From the NCBI GenBank assembly GCA_041479575.1, contig JBGOYH010000006.1, positions 1 through 32,812 on the forward strand: a DNA stretch of 32,812 bases. Reading direction: 5' to 3'. Shown here in pieces: positions 15,232 to 22,858 of the stretch. Source of the DNA: DASPPK01 sp041479575 (GTDB taxonomy: Archaea > Thermoproteota > Bathyarchaeia > Bathyarchaeales > Bathycorpusculaceae). A program made the position numbers and the translations under genes. The first letter of the stretch is position 1, and each line of letters opens with the position of its first letter. The notes under the pieces were generated by a model. It was not told the DNA's origin and searched no databases. It was given only the letters and a program-made list of their open reading frames with translations.

Positions 15232-16215
15232 ATGCTGAAGAAGATCCGAGTTGTTCCGTTGGCGGCTGAGAGTCTAGGCGTGAGGTCTATGTGTACTTAT
15301 GTTGAGACTCCAGACATACGTGTGCTCTTGGATGCTGGTGTTTCTCTGTGCCCGAACAGGTTTGGGTTGCCGCCTCATCCTGAAGAGTTCAAGGCGATAG
15401 TTGAAGCTCGCAGGAAGATTTCCGAAGCCGCGGGAAAAGTGCAAATTGTTACGATAAGTCATTATCACTATGACCACCACACGCCATCCTTTGAAGATTG
15501 GCTGGTAAATTGGACAGAACCCGATGAAACTGCCAAACAGATCTATCAGAACAAAGTGATTCTTGCTAAAAACCCGCGAGAAAACATCAACTCTAGTCAA
15601 CGAGAAAGAGGCTGGATGTTTGGAAAGACAGGGGGAAGCTACGCAAAGAAGATTCTGAACGCAGATGGCAAATCATTTGCATTTGGTCAGACAAAGCTAC
15701 GGTTCTCGGAACCAGTTTTTCATGGACCTGAAAGTTCTGAATTAGGATGGGTGTTGATGGTGACAGTCGAGCTTGAAGATGAAAAGTTCATGTTTGCCCC
15801 AGACGTCCAAGGTCCAATGTCAAAACTGCCGTTACGAATAATCGAAAAAGAGAACCCTCAACTATTGATGATCGGGGGACCACCTCTGTACCTGTCTCCC
15901 ATGAAAGTAAGCGAAAACGAACTGCAGACTGGGGTCAAGAATCTTGGCGAACTAGTCAAAAGAATCCCGCACGTAATCCTTGACCACCACATAATACGGG
16001 ACCAAACCTGGCAAATGAAAGCACTTGACGTACTCTATGACACCTATAAGTCGGGATCTGTTCTCCAAACGGCAGCAGAATTTCTAGGCAGAAAGACCAT
16101 TCCACTTGAGGCTTTGCGCAGAAGACTCTTCACTGCAGCCCCTCCATCCCGCGAGTTCGAGAAATGGATGAAAGCCGATGATGAGACAAAGAAGCACACA
16201 AAACCTCCTATCTGA
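15232..16215 (+). CDS. UPF0282 metallo-beta-lactamase-fold hydrolase
   Basis: The 327-residue protein has the metallo-beta-lactamase metal motif as SHYHYDHH (about residues 78-85), later histidines in EPVFHGPESSELGW, the aspartate in MFAPDVQGPM and HVILDHHIIRD. This is the order found in the archaeal UPF0282 family. The N-terminus (VVPLAAESLGVRSMCTYVET) with VLLDAGVSLCPNRFGLPPHP is also diagnostic. It is a putative metal-dependent hydrolase; the substrate is unknown. The ATG has a GTGAGGGG ribosome-binding site. The gene ends 27 bases before the tRNA-His CCA end and is convergent with it. Confidence 0.93.
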   Translation: MLKKIRVVPLAAESLGVRSMCTYVETPDIRVLLDAGVSLCPNRFGLPPHPEEFKAIVEARRKISEAAGKVQIVTISHYHYDHHTPSFEDWLVNWTEPDETAKQIYQNKVILAKNPRENINSSQRERGWMFGKTGGSYAKKILNADGKSFAFGQTKLRFSEPVFHGPESSELGWVLMVTVELEDEKFMFAPDVQGPMSKLPLRIIEKENPQLLMIGGPPLYLSPMKVSENELQTGVKNLGELVKRIPHVILDHHIIRDQTWQMKALDVLYDTYKSGSVLQTAAEFLGRKTIPLEALRRRLFTAAPPSREFEKWMKADDETKKHTKPPI

Positions 16216-16242
16216 CTGCATCGGCGCAACCTTGAAGGGTTG

Positions 16243-16319
16243 TGGGGCCGGGGCCGGGATTTGAACCCGGGCGCTAGGCTCCACAGGCCTATAGGCTACC
16301 AAGCTACCTCACCCCGGCC
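16243..16319 (-). tRNA. tRNA-His (GUG)
   Basis: The minus strand folds into a complete cloverleaf: acceptor GCCGGGG/CCCCGGC, D stem AGGU/GCCU, anticodon stem UAGGC/GCCUA, loop CUGUGGA with anticodon GUG at 16282-16284, T stem CCGGG/CCCGG with loop UUCAAAU. The genome-encoded base before the acceptor is G (G-1) and the discriminator is C73, the histidine identity pair, and CCA is encoded. The first 15 bases on the minus strand (16319-16305) form part of the 20-bp att core, so the promoter region now lies in DNA brought by the integrated element. Confidence 0.96.
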
Positions 16320-16324
16320 ACATT
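16305..16324. repeat. attL core of the integrated element
   Basis: TACCTCACCCCGGCCACATT occurs here and again exactly at 27033-27052 in the same orientation. Fifteen bases belong to the 5' end of tRNA-His (acceptor strand, U8, G9, D-stem 5' side), and five lie upstream of the gene. Flanks diverge at once on both sides. A chance 20-base repeat at a tRNA with an integrase 36 bases away is very unlikely. Confidence 0.92.
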
Positions 16325-16359
16325 GATGTTGTTTTCCGTGATTCGGTACGCCTCCCTGC

Positions 16360-17598
16360 TTATTTCCGTTTGCGGAACAGTTGAACACCGTCCATCATGA
16401 CGAAAGGTTCGAAACCGACTTCTCCCAACTTAGTGGCTTCCTCAACGGTCTTGACAGCGCGAATGATGAAGCTGTCATCCGGCAAATTGCTGAACAATGC
16501 CTTGTCCAATTGAATGTAGATGAGGGTGTTGTCGATTTCCCGGTGGCCCAAGAACTGTTGGACATGAATGATATCTTTGGTGTAGTGGTACTCCATCGTT
16601 GCCCTCCAATGGCGAAGGGTGTGGAAGTGGATTTCGAGGAGCCTGGGGTTCTGAAGTTTAAAGGCCAATCGTCTACGGGCTCGGATGAAGGTTGCTTTCA
16701 ATGAGTTGAGGGTGCAGTTGCCAAACGTGTAGGGGCTCGTCCTCGGTAGAGCGTTTAGCATGTTGAGGAGTTTGCTGCTGACGTTGTTCCAGATCCGAGG
16801 TAGGCTTCCTTTTTCAGGCTCGTTGAGTATGATGACTCTTCTTTCAAAGTCAACGTTGATCCATTTCAACCGTTTTGCTTCGCCGCTGCGCATCGCTGTT
16901 TCTTTGAGGAGTTGCACTAATGTTGCCTCGATCGGAGGGCACCCGGCTACGAGTTCATCGATTTCTTGTTCTGTTGGGATGAAGGGAATTTTCCGAATGA
17001 CCTTGCAGATTGGTTTCGTCCAGGTGCGGCCGTTGAGCTTCAAAAAGAGTGTATAAGCGTTGGCGATGTTGCGTTTTCGATTGCTGCCCCATCCTGTTTC
17101 TTTGGCCATGACTGTTTTCACGCTTTCAGGATCGAGAACATCCGCGCCTCGCTTTAGCAGAGCCTTTAGTGCACCGTTGTTCATCTTGACTGTTTCCGAG
17201 GCGTAACCTTGCTTCTCCATGTACCAGGCGAATTCGAGGAGTTTGCCCTTGACGTCTTGAGAAGCATTTTCGAGGGGATCCCGGACTTTCAGGTCTGTCT
17301 CGGGAGCCAAGTTTTTCGCTTCCTGCAGGAATACGCATACTTGACTGTCTTCTGACATTGGTGTGGACTGTTCATAAGTGTTGGGGTCTCCGCTGAATCG
17401 GAGGCGGCAGTCTCGACATTTCCAACGTTGAATGATGAGGCCAGTGGTGCCGATGCGTGTCCCGTCATTCCAAATTCGAGGGGAACCGCATTCGGGGCTG
17501 GGGGGAGGGGGGTACCCCTCAGTATGCTTTCGGAGGAGGGCGCTAGGGCTCGCGGTCACGATTATGCTACCTCGCGTTTCCGATGCGGTGTTTTTCAC
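16360..17598 (-). CDS. int: Tyrosine-family integrase with N-terminal zinc-ribbon-like module
   Basis: The 412-residue site-specific recombinase inserts and excises the element at tRNA-His. Catalytic residues are R237 (TAMRSGEAKRLKW), H326 and R329 (FHTLRHWRAT), H352 (FLGHREID) and the nucleophile Y361 (NTLIYIQL); the C-terminal GVQLFRKRK is common in archaeal integrases. A SAM-like core-binding domain occupies about 110-195. Residues 34-68 look like a transposase-type zinc ribbon (SPECGS then WKCRDCRLRFS), but the first of the expected four cysteines is serine (AGC for TGC). The start is GTG at 17598, overlapping the upstream stop as GTGA, so integrase is translated as the last cistron of the structural operon. 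It ends 41 bases before the tRNA, in the same direction. Confidence 0.94.
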   Translation of the reverse strand: MKNTASETRGSIIVTASPSALLRKHTEGYPPPPSPECGSPRIWNDGTRIGTTGLIIQRWKCRDCRLRFSGDPNTYEQSTPMSEDSQVCVFLQEAKNLAPETDLKVRDPLENASQDVKGKLLEFAWYMEKQGYASETVKMNNGALKALLKRGADVLDPESVKTVMAKETGWGSNRKRNIANAYTLFLKLNGRTWTKPICKVIRKIPFIPTEQEIDELVAGCPPIEATLVQLLKETAMRSGEAKRLKWINVDFERRVIILNEPEKGSLPRIWNNVSSKLLNMLNALPRTSPYTFGNCTLNSLKATFIRARRRLAFKLQNPRLLEIHFHTLRHWRATMEYHYTKDIIHVQQFLGHREIDNTLIYIQLDKALFSNLPDDSFIIRAVKTVEEATKLGEVGFEPFVMMDGVQLFRKRK

Positions 17599-18131
17599 TC
17601 ATTTATATTCCAACCTCGTAGGACGAGCATGCAACGACAGTTCACGTGGGTATTTGGAAACCAGACGCTGTCTCCAGGTTCTTTCATCAGGTATGGGAAG
17701 GTTCTTTCGGCATCCTCGCCAGACATAACATGTTTGTCATGTTGAAGGCAGAGATCGCAAGTTCGATCATCGACCACGGCCACGTACATGAAACTGTAGG
17801 TCAGTTCAAGGAGTCCTAAAGCTTCAAGAACCAAGCGAAAACTCTTTTTTCCAACAACTTTTCTAGTGAGACATTGGCGCCTCAGAACTCTGCCTTGCAT
17901 GTGTGCTTTGGCTACGAGCCTCGTCTGGCCTGTTGCATGAACCGATTGTTTAGTTAATTTTACGACTACCCCTTGACCGTGAAGAACAAGGGTTTGGGGT
18001 CGGCTGATTCTGCCTGTTGCGAAGAATCGTCTTTGAAGTTTGAAAGGTATGACATAGCCCCACGGTTTAAGTTCTGGCTGAAGAGCGACATCAAATATTT
18101 CTTGATCGAAGATTTCCTCGTCAAACGACAT
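17595..18131 (-). CDS. SPP1 gp7 / Mu gpF-type minor head protein domain
   Basis: The 178-residue protein ends in the pattern of the phage minor head (Mu F/SPP1 gp7) C-terminal domain: VVDDRTCDLCLQHDKHVM, then FPYLMKEPGDSVWFPN and THVNCRCMLVLRG. The two CxxC-like pairs and the 'HxNCRC' end are the diagnostic residues, probably a zinc site. The N-terminal 110 residues are basic and unrecognised, and shorter than in full-length gp7. In tailed viruses this gene normally follows the portal; here no portal is present and the gene lies between small coiled-coil genes and integrase. Its role could therefore be head attachment, a tail-end component, or a separate enzymatic use of the fold. It overlaps the int start. 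Confidence 0.65.
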   Translation of the reverse strand: MSFDEEIFDQEIFDVALQPELKPWGYVIPFKLQRRFFATGRISRPQTLVLHGQGVVVKLTKQSVHATGQTRLVAKAHMQGRVLRRQCLTRKVVGKKSFRLVLEALGLLELTYSFMYVAVVDDRTCDLCLQHDKHVMSGEDAERTFPYLMKEPGDSVWFPNTHVNCRCMLVLRGWNINE

Positions 18132-18137
18132 TATTCA

Positions 18138-18353
18138 TCACGCTTTACCCCTGGCCTCCATTTTCCTCTCATGATGATATGAAGCAAGCAGTTCTTTGAG
18201 CATGGCGCGTGTTTCCTCTGGGTCCTCCGGAGGAAACCTTTCCGGGTGCTCAATGAATTCTCTGCCTTCGCGCAACAGCCTATCGATTTCGAGGGCTTCC
18301 GGGGTCCATATGGGAGTTGCCTCTGTCTCGAGTTTTTCAACTCGTTTCTTCAA
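18138..18353 (-). CDS. Small coiled-coil protein of the element
   Basis: The 71-residue charged protein begins with MKKRVEKLETEA, a short coiled-coil heptad, followed by a helical, proline-punctuated region (PEALEIDRLLREGREFIEHP) and a basic end. No family is recognised. The stop is six bases before the gp7-like ATG. The N-terminal 'KKRVEKLE' is nearly the same as a segment of the next upstream protein, suggesting a common interaction helix. Placement after the tape-measure gene suggests a minor tail or assembly role, but this is inference. Confidence 0.65.
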   Translation of the reverse strand: MKKRVEKLETEATPIWTPEALEIDRLLREGREFIEHPERFPPEDPEETRAMLKELLASYHHERKMEARGKA

Positions 18354-18363
18354 GCTTCGTGCA

Positions 18364-18684
18364 TCAAGACCCCTTCACTCTATCGATGGCTGCTCTTTGT
18401 CTTTCGACCAAGCCATTAGGCGCCAAATAGGTGAATGCTTCAAGATACTTCCAGAATGGAACGTACTCGCCCTTGCCCCAAACTCGGTGTTTGTCAATTT
18501 CAAAATGGTTGCGCATAATCTTGATTTCTTCCTCGTCGGAGCATGGCCTTCTCTCTTCCCCTATCACGTGGACATGGCCGAAGACCCCACCGTCAGAACC
18601 ACTCCACATGACGACGTCTATCGGGTTAATCCCGGTTTTGTCTTCGAGTTGTTCAACTCTCTTTTTCAATGCTTCATGAGTCAC
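18364..18684 (-). CDS. Small element protein with N-terminal heptad
   Basis: The 106-residue protein starts MTHEALKKRVEQLEDKTG, a coiled-coil motif shared with the neighbouring gene. A compact domain follows (NPIDVVMWSGSDGGVFGHVH, then EIKIMRNHFEIDKHRVWGKG), of unknown fold. It overlaps the upstream 80-residue gene by ATGA at 18681-18684, indicating coupled translation. Function is unknown; position after the tape measure suggests a tail-tip or accessory role. Confidence 0.65.
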   Translation of the reverse strand: MTHEALKKRVEQLEDKTGINPIDVVMWSGSDGGVFGHVHVIGEERRPCSDEEEIKIMRNHFEIDKHRVWGKGEYVPFWKYLEAFTYLAPNGLVERQRAAIDRVKGS

Positions 18685-18923
18685 GGTTGCTTCGCCTCCA
18701 ACCTCTCGATTCTTTTGACTAAGTCCTCTAATTCGCGGTCGTGCAGGAGTTTGCCGTGCGCCTCAATCGCCGTTACGAGCAAACGACCCCATTTGAGCCT
18801 TGAAGCGTCAATGACGGTTTCTCTTCGAAATTTCTTGTCAGCCGTCTCTTCTACGTGACTCAATAGCTGAAACAACTTTGAAATATCGTCTGTTTTCGTT
18901 GAGGTGCTATCTAAGGCGCTCAT
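18681..18923 (-). CDS. Small helical element protein
   Basis: The 80-residue protein is predicted fully helical. It begins MSALDSTSTKTDDISKLFQL and ends with ELEDLVKRIERLEAKQP, whose last 15 residues have the same heptad as the N-termini of the next two proteins. It starts 18 bases after the tape-measure stop, with GGAAAGGGAGAGG immediately upstream. No family is recognised. It probably acts with its two neighbours. Confidence 0.65.
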   Translation of the reverse strand: MSALDSTSTKTDDISKLFQLLSHVEETADKKFRRETVIDASRLKWGRLLVTAIEAHGKLLHDRELEDLVKRIERLEAKQP

Positions 18924-18941
18924 TACCTCTCCCTTTCCTCT

Positions 18942-20759
18942 TTACTGTGTGTATCCATGGCCGCCGTACATGAGTTTCGGGAAATTCGGCTTAACCGCGT
19001 TAATTGGACTGCCAATTATAGATGATTCTATGCGAATCCGCTTGTCTGTCGTTCCTGCACTTGAAGTGCTGGCTTCAATAACAACCCGTTTCAAAGCGTC
19101 CTTAATGAGTTGCGCGCACAAACGTGCGGTTTGAAGATCTGCGGCGCCGTTAACGTTGACGAGGGGGGCGTTGATTTCAACGACAACTGTAGGTTCGGAT
19201 TGGGGAATGTAAATGTCGATTGGACTCTGAGGTTGCATCAGACTGCCCAAGTCCCCCCTGGTCATCCCCCCTGCTCCACCGATAACAGCTTCCCTTGGGT
19301 TCGGAGTGGCAACCCCTGCTGCTCCGCCTCCTGCAAGTTTGATAGCAGCCAGAATGTCAGATCCAGGCTGACCCCACGTCAATGCGAGGCGCCACTTCAA
19401 AAGTTCCTGTATCTTTCCAGTGTTCTCATCGTAGTTCTTGTACATTTCTTCAAGGTACCCGTCGATGTCAGAGACCATTTTGGACTGTTTGTCCGTTGCG
19501 CAGTCAACGAAGGCTTTGATGTTGTCTTGGGCTTGACCGACGAGCCCTCTGCTGATGAGGTCATTCGTATCCTGGACGAGCGTACTCCAGGCTTCAGAAC
19601 TGTTGCTTTCAATAGTCGCAAACTTGCCAGAAACGCAATTCTTGAATGTCTCAAGGCCTTTCTGGGCTTTATCGATCAATTGTTCTTCAAAAGTCTTGGG
19701 AACCTCCTCCACTTTCGAGGTGAAACTGTCGATAATCTTTTCGGCGTCACCGAGGGCGAGCCCATATTTGTTCGCAAAATCCTCTACGATCGCCGCTGCA
19801 GCCTTGAAGTTTTGGGCGTTAAATGCTAAGTCAAACTTTGTTTTTATGGTGTTTAAGGACTTGTCGGCAGCTGCTGCCTGCTTGCCCCACGACATCTCGA
19901 GGTCACCTGTAAGTTTAGCTACGGCGGCAGCCATCTTCTCCTGTGCCGCTCTCACCTGTTGATAATAGGTTTTGGCGAAGCGTTCAGCTTCAACGAAGGC
20001 CAGATTGGCTCCTATGCCTTCCTTGAGTGCTTTCGTCAATTCTTCAATTGATTTCTTTGCAGCTTTGACAGGGGGCACGAAGAAGTCGTAGATACCTGAA
20101 CCGATCGCGTTGACACCATTTCGGAACCACTCACATTTTTGATAGGCTATGACTAAAACAGCTACTAGAGCAATGATGCCAGCGATGACAAGCACAATCG
20201 GATTCATCTGTAGAAAGAGCAATGCTTGGCCAGCGAGTGCAGTTACTGCCGTCCAAGCCTGGGTGATCGTTGAGACGCTTGTGATCATGGTGATGAGGCT
20301 TGGAATAACGGTTATTGCCGCGCTCATCATTGCTTGGCTTACATTGCCTTGTGCGAGTTCGGCTCTTGAACACGCAACTTGATAACGTTCCTGCGCGAGT
20401 TTCAGATCATCGGAAGCTATAGTTGCCTCTTGACTGCCAACACCGAATTTCTCGATGGTAGCATTGTATTTTCTCTGGGCATCTTCAACAGCGTTCGCGC
20501 TGGTTTTGACTGCAAGGTGTGCCTTGTCAAGTGCTACCTGAGCCGTTTGGATTCTGTCGATGGAACTGTAGAGGGCTATGCCGCTTGTCGCGACATTGTT
20601 GAAGGCTAGGGCCATGTCTTTGCTGCTTTTTTCGACTTTCCCACTGGCCTTCTGGCAAGTGTCAAGTTTACCGTCAATCTTGTCCATGGCCTCCTTGATG
20701 GGAGCGGAGGCGTTGTCTATTCCTTTCAGGAGAATGGAGATTTGAGTTTCAGCGTTCAT
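18942..20759 (-). CDS. Tail tape-measure protein
   Basis: The 605-residue protein is the length ruler of a virus tail. Features: an N-terminus typical of tape measures (ISILLKGIDNASAPIKEAMD), long alanine-rich helices to about residue 145, a hydrophobic stretch at about 145-207 including NPIVLVIAGIIALVAVLVIA, further long helices to about 440, and a glycine-rich region (GGGAAGVATP, GGAGGMTRGD) near the C-terminus. At 605 residues it is short; at about 1.5 angstrom per residue the tail would be of the order of 90 nm. It is the largest gene of the element and overlaps the preceding chaperone-like gene. It strongly implies a flexible or rigid non-filamentous tail. Confidence 0.85.
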   Translation of the reverse strand: MNAETQISILLKGIDNASAPIKEAMDKIDGKLDTCQKASGKVEKSSKDMALAFNNVATSGIALYSSIDRIQTAQVALDKAHLAVKTSANAVEDAQRKYNATIEKFGVGSQEATIASDDLKLAQERYQVACSRAELAQGNVSQAMMSAAITVIPSLITMITSVSTITQAWTAVTALAGQALLFLQMNPIVLVIAGIIALVAVLVIAYQKCEWFRNGVNAIGSGIYDFFVPPVKAAKKSIEELTKALKEGIGANLAFVEAERFAKTYYQQVRAAQEKMAAAVAKLTGDLEMSWGKQAAAADKSLNTIKTKFDLAFNAQNFKAAAAIVEDFANKYGLALGDAEKIIDSFTSKVEEVPKTFEEQLIDKAQKGLETFKNCVSGKFATIESNSSEAWSTLVQDTNDLISRGLVGQAQDNIKAFVDCATDKQSKMVSDIDGYLEEMYKNYDENTGKIQELLKWRLALTWGQPGSDILAAIKLAGGGAAGVATPNPREAVIGGAGGMTRGDLGSLMQPQSPIDIYIPQSEPTVVVEINAPLVNVNGAADLQTARLCAQLIKDALKRVVIEASTSSAGTTDKRIRIESSIIGSPINAVKPNFPKLMYGGHGYTQ

Positions 20760-21072
20760 GTTTCAACACTTTCGTCTTTGGACTTTCGTCCTTGTTGATG
20801 AGATCTAGAATTCGACTGGCCGTATTCAGAGGCATAGCTTTCAGGTCTTCCAAGGTGAGATCCGGGTAGGCTCGGCCTAAATATTTGAATACGACCATGG
20901 CTATTTTGTCCCTGGGATCTGTTGGCTTGTTGACGTCATCCATGTCTATGAGTCGCAGTTGATGGTAGAGGATCTCGCCCAACTCTGGGTCAACGATCTT
21001 TCTCACTTTGCTTGCTTCCCTGATGAATTCTTTCGGATCAAACATCTTGATTGTTTGAGGTTCTTTTGACAT
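20749..21072 (-). CDS. Tail assembly chaperone-like protein
   Basis: The 107-residue protein lies directly before the tape-measure gene and overlaps it by 11 bases, the fixed position of tail assembly chaperones. It is acidic to neutral and mostly helical (FDPKEFIREASKVRKIVDPE, then DPRDKIAMVVFKYLGRAYPD). No frameshift product like the G/GT pair of lambda is apparent, since the tape-measure gene opens in another frame with its own ATG. Assignment depends mainly on position and size. Confidence 0.55.
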   Translation of the reverse strand: MSKEPQTIKMFDPKEFIREASKVRKIVDPELGEILYHQLRLIDMDDVNKPTDPRDKIAMVVFKYLGRAYPDLTLEDLKAMPLNTASRILDLINKDESPKTKVLKHER

Positions 21073-21077
21073 TTACT

Positions 21078-21686
21078 TCACCTCCGATGGTCCTTGAAAA
21101 TAAATGTCAAGGGCACGGTGATGCTCAACAGAATCTCTTTGGGCAGTTTCACGGATGCGAAACTCAAGGTTTCATCAAGGACGACGCATGTCGCTTCCGG
21201 ATGCGCAGCCACTTCCTGCTCGATGAGGTTGAGCCATCGCCACGGCCTCCATTCCAGCTTTGTCGTGGATGTTCTGCCGTCTCTGAGGGTTCCGGTTACG
21301 AGTTCGGGGACGTCGGGATCCACTGTCAACGATACATTTTCATTGTCCGTGCTCAGCTGCAGCCTGCCGTCGCATCCGACTGCTTGAAGCCTACTGGTTA
21401 GGCCGTTCTTGCAGAATTGGCGCCACGCCTCTAGTTTGCCCAAGCGTTCAGTCTCTTCATTGGCTGCCTGAGTCAATTCGACTGTCCGTCTCTGCCAGAG
21501 GAAGGTCGCCTTGACACTCTTCTGTTCCAGGGTCACTGTGAAGTCATGGGCAAGTGCAGCAAGAGGCCCATGAGCCGTCTGTTGAAGAATTTTGAGGCAG
21601 GTGAGAACATATTTCTGTGCGGCCTGCTCTTCATCCTGACCCTTCTGTTCTTCCTGGTTGCCTGTCAACTTCTTTAGGAAACTCAT
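21078..21686 (-). CDS. Element protein of unknown function (202 aa)
   Basis: The protein begins MSFLKKLTGNQEEQKGQDEE, a basic amphipathic start and charged linker, then a helical region (KYVLTCLKILQQTAHGPLAA), then an alternating beta-rich C-terminal half (LQLSTDNENVSLTVDPDVPE; SITVPLTFIFKDHRR). I do not recognise it. Its place between tail-tube and chaperone-like genes suggests a tail completion or connector role, though such an extra gene there is unusual. It overlaps the 39-residue ORF upstream by ATGA. Confidence 0.75.
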   Translation of the reverse strand: MSFLKKLTGNQEEQKGQDEEQAAQKYVLTCLKILQQTAHGPLAALAHDFTVTLEQKSVKATFLWQRRTVELTQAANEETERLGKLEAWRQFCKNGLTSRLQAVGCDGRLQLSTDNENVSLTVDPDVPELVTGTLRDGRTSTTKLEWRPWRWLNLIEQEVAAHPEATCVVLDETLSFASVKLPKEILLSITVPLTFIFKDHRR

Positions 21687-21802
21687 GGTTTAGTCTGCGC
21701 CTCCATCGGAGGGGCCAAGGTGAATGAACCGAGCGTGACAAACTTGCCGAGTCCCTGACCCCTCCGCCGAGATCCTAGAGTCAGCTTCAACGAAAGTTTC
21801 AA
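21683..21802 (-). CDS. Overlapping 39-residue ORF between two structural genes
   Basis: A TTG at 21802 overlaps the upstream stop as TTGA, and the stop overlaps the next ATG as ATGA, exactly filling the 112-base gap. The peptide is basic at first (KLSLKLTLGSRRRGQGLGK) and ends FTLAPPMEAQTKP. Chains of TTGA, GTGA and ATGA overlaps are the rule in this operon, so a genuine gene is plausible. No homologue is known to me and there is no clear SD; coupling would serve instead. Confidence 0.45.
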   Translation of the reverse strand: MKLSLKLTLGSRRRGQGLGKFVTLGSFTLAPPMEAQTKP

Positions 21803-22431
21803 CGAAGGTAATCATTCAATCCCAGCTGGTCCTTCATTCTTTTCCATGCGGCTAAGACTGCGTTGTAAGTGGCCTGGAGCATGCCGTCAGGATCCGGGAG
21901 CCCCTGCCACATGGGAACGTCTAGCTTGGCGCCGCTTCCCTGATAGGTACCCGGCGGCCAGACAGTGTTGGCACCCTCCGGATGCAAGAGCTCCAGGTAT
22001 TCGAGCAAGACCTTCATGGCCCTGCCGTCAGCCGCATGTTTTCCTATCCATTCACTGAGCAACTTCTCGATCTTCCCTGCCTTCTCTGTCAACTCCTCTT
22101 TCTGCCACCCAAGTTTCAGCCAGCCCTCCGAAGATGTGAGGGGCACTCGCCCCTCTGAAGTAATCGAGAAAGGCTGACCGTCCAGTTCAGTTTGAATCTT
22201 GCTCAACTGAGCTCTGATCTCCTGGAGTTTTCCCTTTGCCTCGAACGCTTTCTTAGCGATGTCTTCATGGCCACGTATTGTGCCTGTGATAGCGCCTAAG
22301 ATCCGTTTGCTACTTGCTCTTCGGGTTTCGAGGGGAACTTGCATGTCTCTGAGGTTTTCAACGTCCTTGTGCAACTGAGGAAACACTTCAACTGCCTCAG
22401 TCAACTCACTATTTCGCACCATAGTTTTCAT
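21799..22431 (-). CDS. Helical element protein of unknown function (210 aa)
   Basis: The protein is largely helical: coiled-coil-like stretches at about residues 10-45 and 60-85 (AKKAFEAKGKLQEIRAQLSK), a further helix around WQKEELTEKAGKIEKLLSEW, then a tryptophan/glycine-rich end (LLHPEGANTVWPPGTYQGSG). No family is recognised. It follows the tail-tube-like gene by 13 bases. A neck or tail completion function is possible from position only; a divergent capsid-related role cannot be excluded. Confidence 0.75.
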   Translation of the reverse strand: MKTMVRNSELTEAVEVFPQLHKDVENLRDMQVPLETRRASSKRILGAITGTIRGHEDIAKKAFEAKGKLQEIRAQLSKIQTELDGQPFSITSEGRVPLTSSEGWLKLGWQKEELTEKAGKIEKLLSEWIGKHAADGRAMKVLLEYLELLHPEGANTVWPPGTYQGSGAKLDVPMWQGLPDPDGMLQATYNAVLAAWKRMKDQLGLNDYLR

Positions 22432-22444
22432 TCACCTCCAGGTC

Positions 22445-22843
22445 CTAGAACACCCCAAGCGTCAACGACGCTGCCTCGCCGGATCCGTCTTCAACAACTA
22501 TTCCCGCTTGCTCGTCGCGGAAACCATGATGGAAGACTATGGCGTTTGTAAGCGTGTATTTCGGCTGGCCTGCAGGTGTGCAGTTGGCAGGGCCCAGAAT
22601 TACCGTGACCTTGGTTCCAGCAAGAACCTGAACTGCATGAGTCGTGTCAATGAACATCTTTTGGAAACTGAATTTGAAGGTCTTGTTGCCGCTTTCCAGA
22701 ACCGCGGGGATGTCGCTTGTGAACTTGTAGTCTTTGATCACGTCTGCGTCCACGTCGAAAGTCACGCCTTTCATATAGCCAATTTCCACTCCGGCGATGT
22801 TGATGCTTCCGTTTCGCCCTATTGCCGGGCTTGTGTTAACCAT
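22445..22843 (-). CDS. Putative tail tube (major tail) protein
   Basis: The 132-residue protein is beta-rich and opens with a tail-tube-like signature, RNGSINIAGVEIGYMKGVTF, then DVDADVIKDYKFTSDIPAVL (replacing the usual E-x-R-x-L-G), a central FKFSFQKMFIDT strand pair and a final Gly-rich sheet (GIVVEDGSGEAASLTLGVF). Size and position upstream of the chaperone-like and tape-measure genes suit an XkdM or gpV-like tube protein. No sheath gene is seen, so a non-contractile tail is more likely. Recognition is by pattern rather than an exact motif. Confidence 0.6.
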   Translation of the reverse strand: MVNTSPAIGRNGSINIAGVEIGYMKGVTFDVDADVIKDYKFTSDIPAVLESGNKTFKFSFQKMFIDTTHAVQVLAGTKVTVILGPANCTPAGQPKYTLTNAIVFHHGFRDEQAGIVVEDGSGEAASLTLGVF

Positions 22844-22858
22844 TTTCTTTCCTCAATT

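Noticed and set aside
16325..16380. Short inverted repeat TTCCG-TTTG-CGGAA near the integrase stop as a terminator.
   Set aside because: Five-base arms are common by chance and this one encodes the conserved RKRK end of the integrase.
18131..18340. Alternative minus-strand frame over the 71-residue coiled-coil gene.
   Set aside because: The 18138-18353 frame has heptads, correct spacing to its neighbours and shared motif; the other does not.
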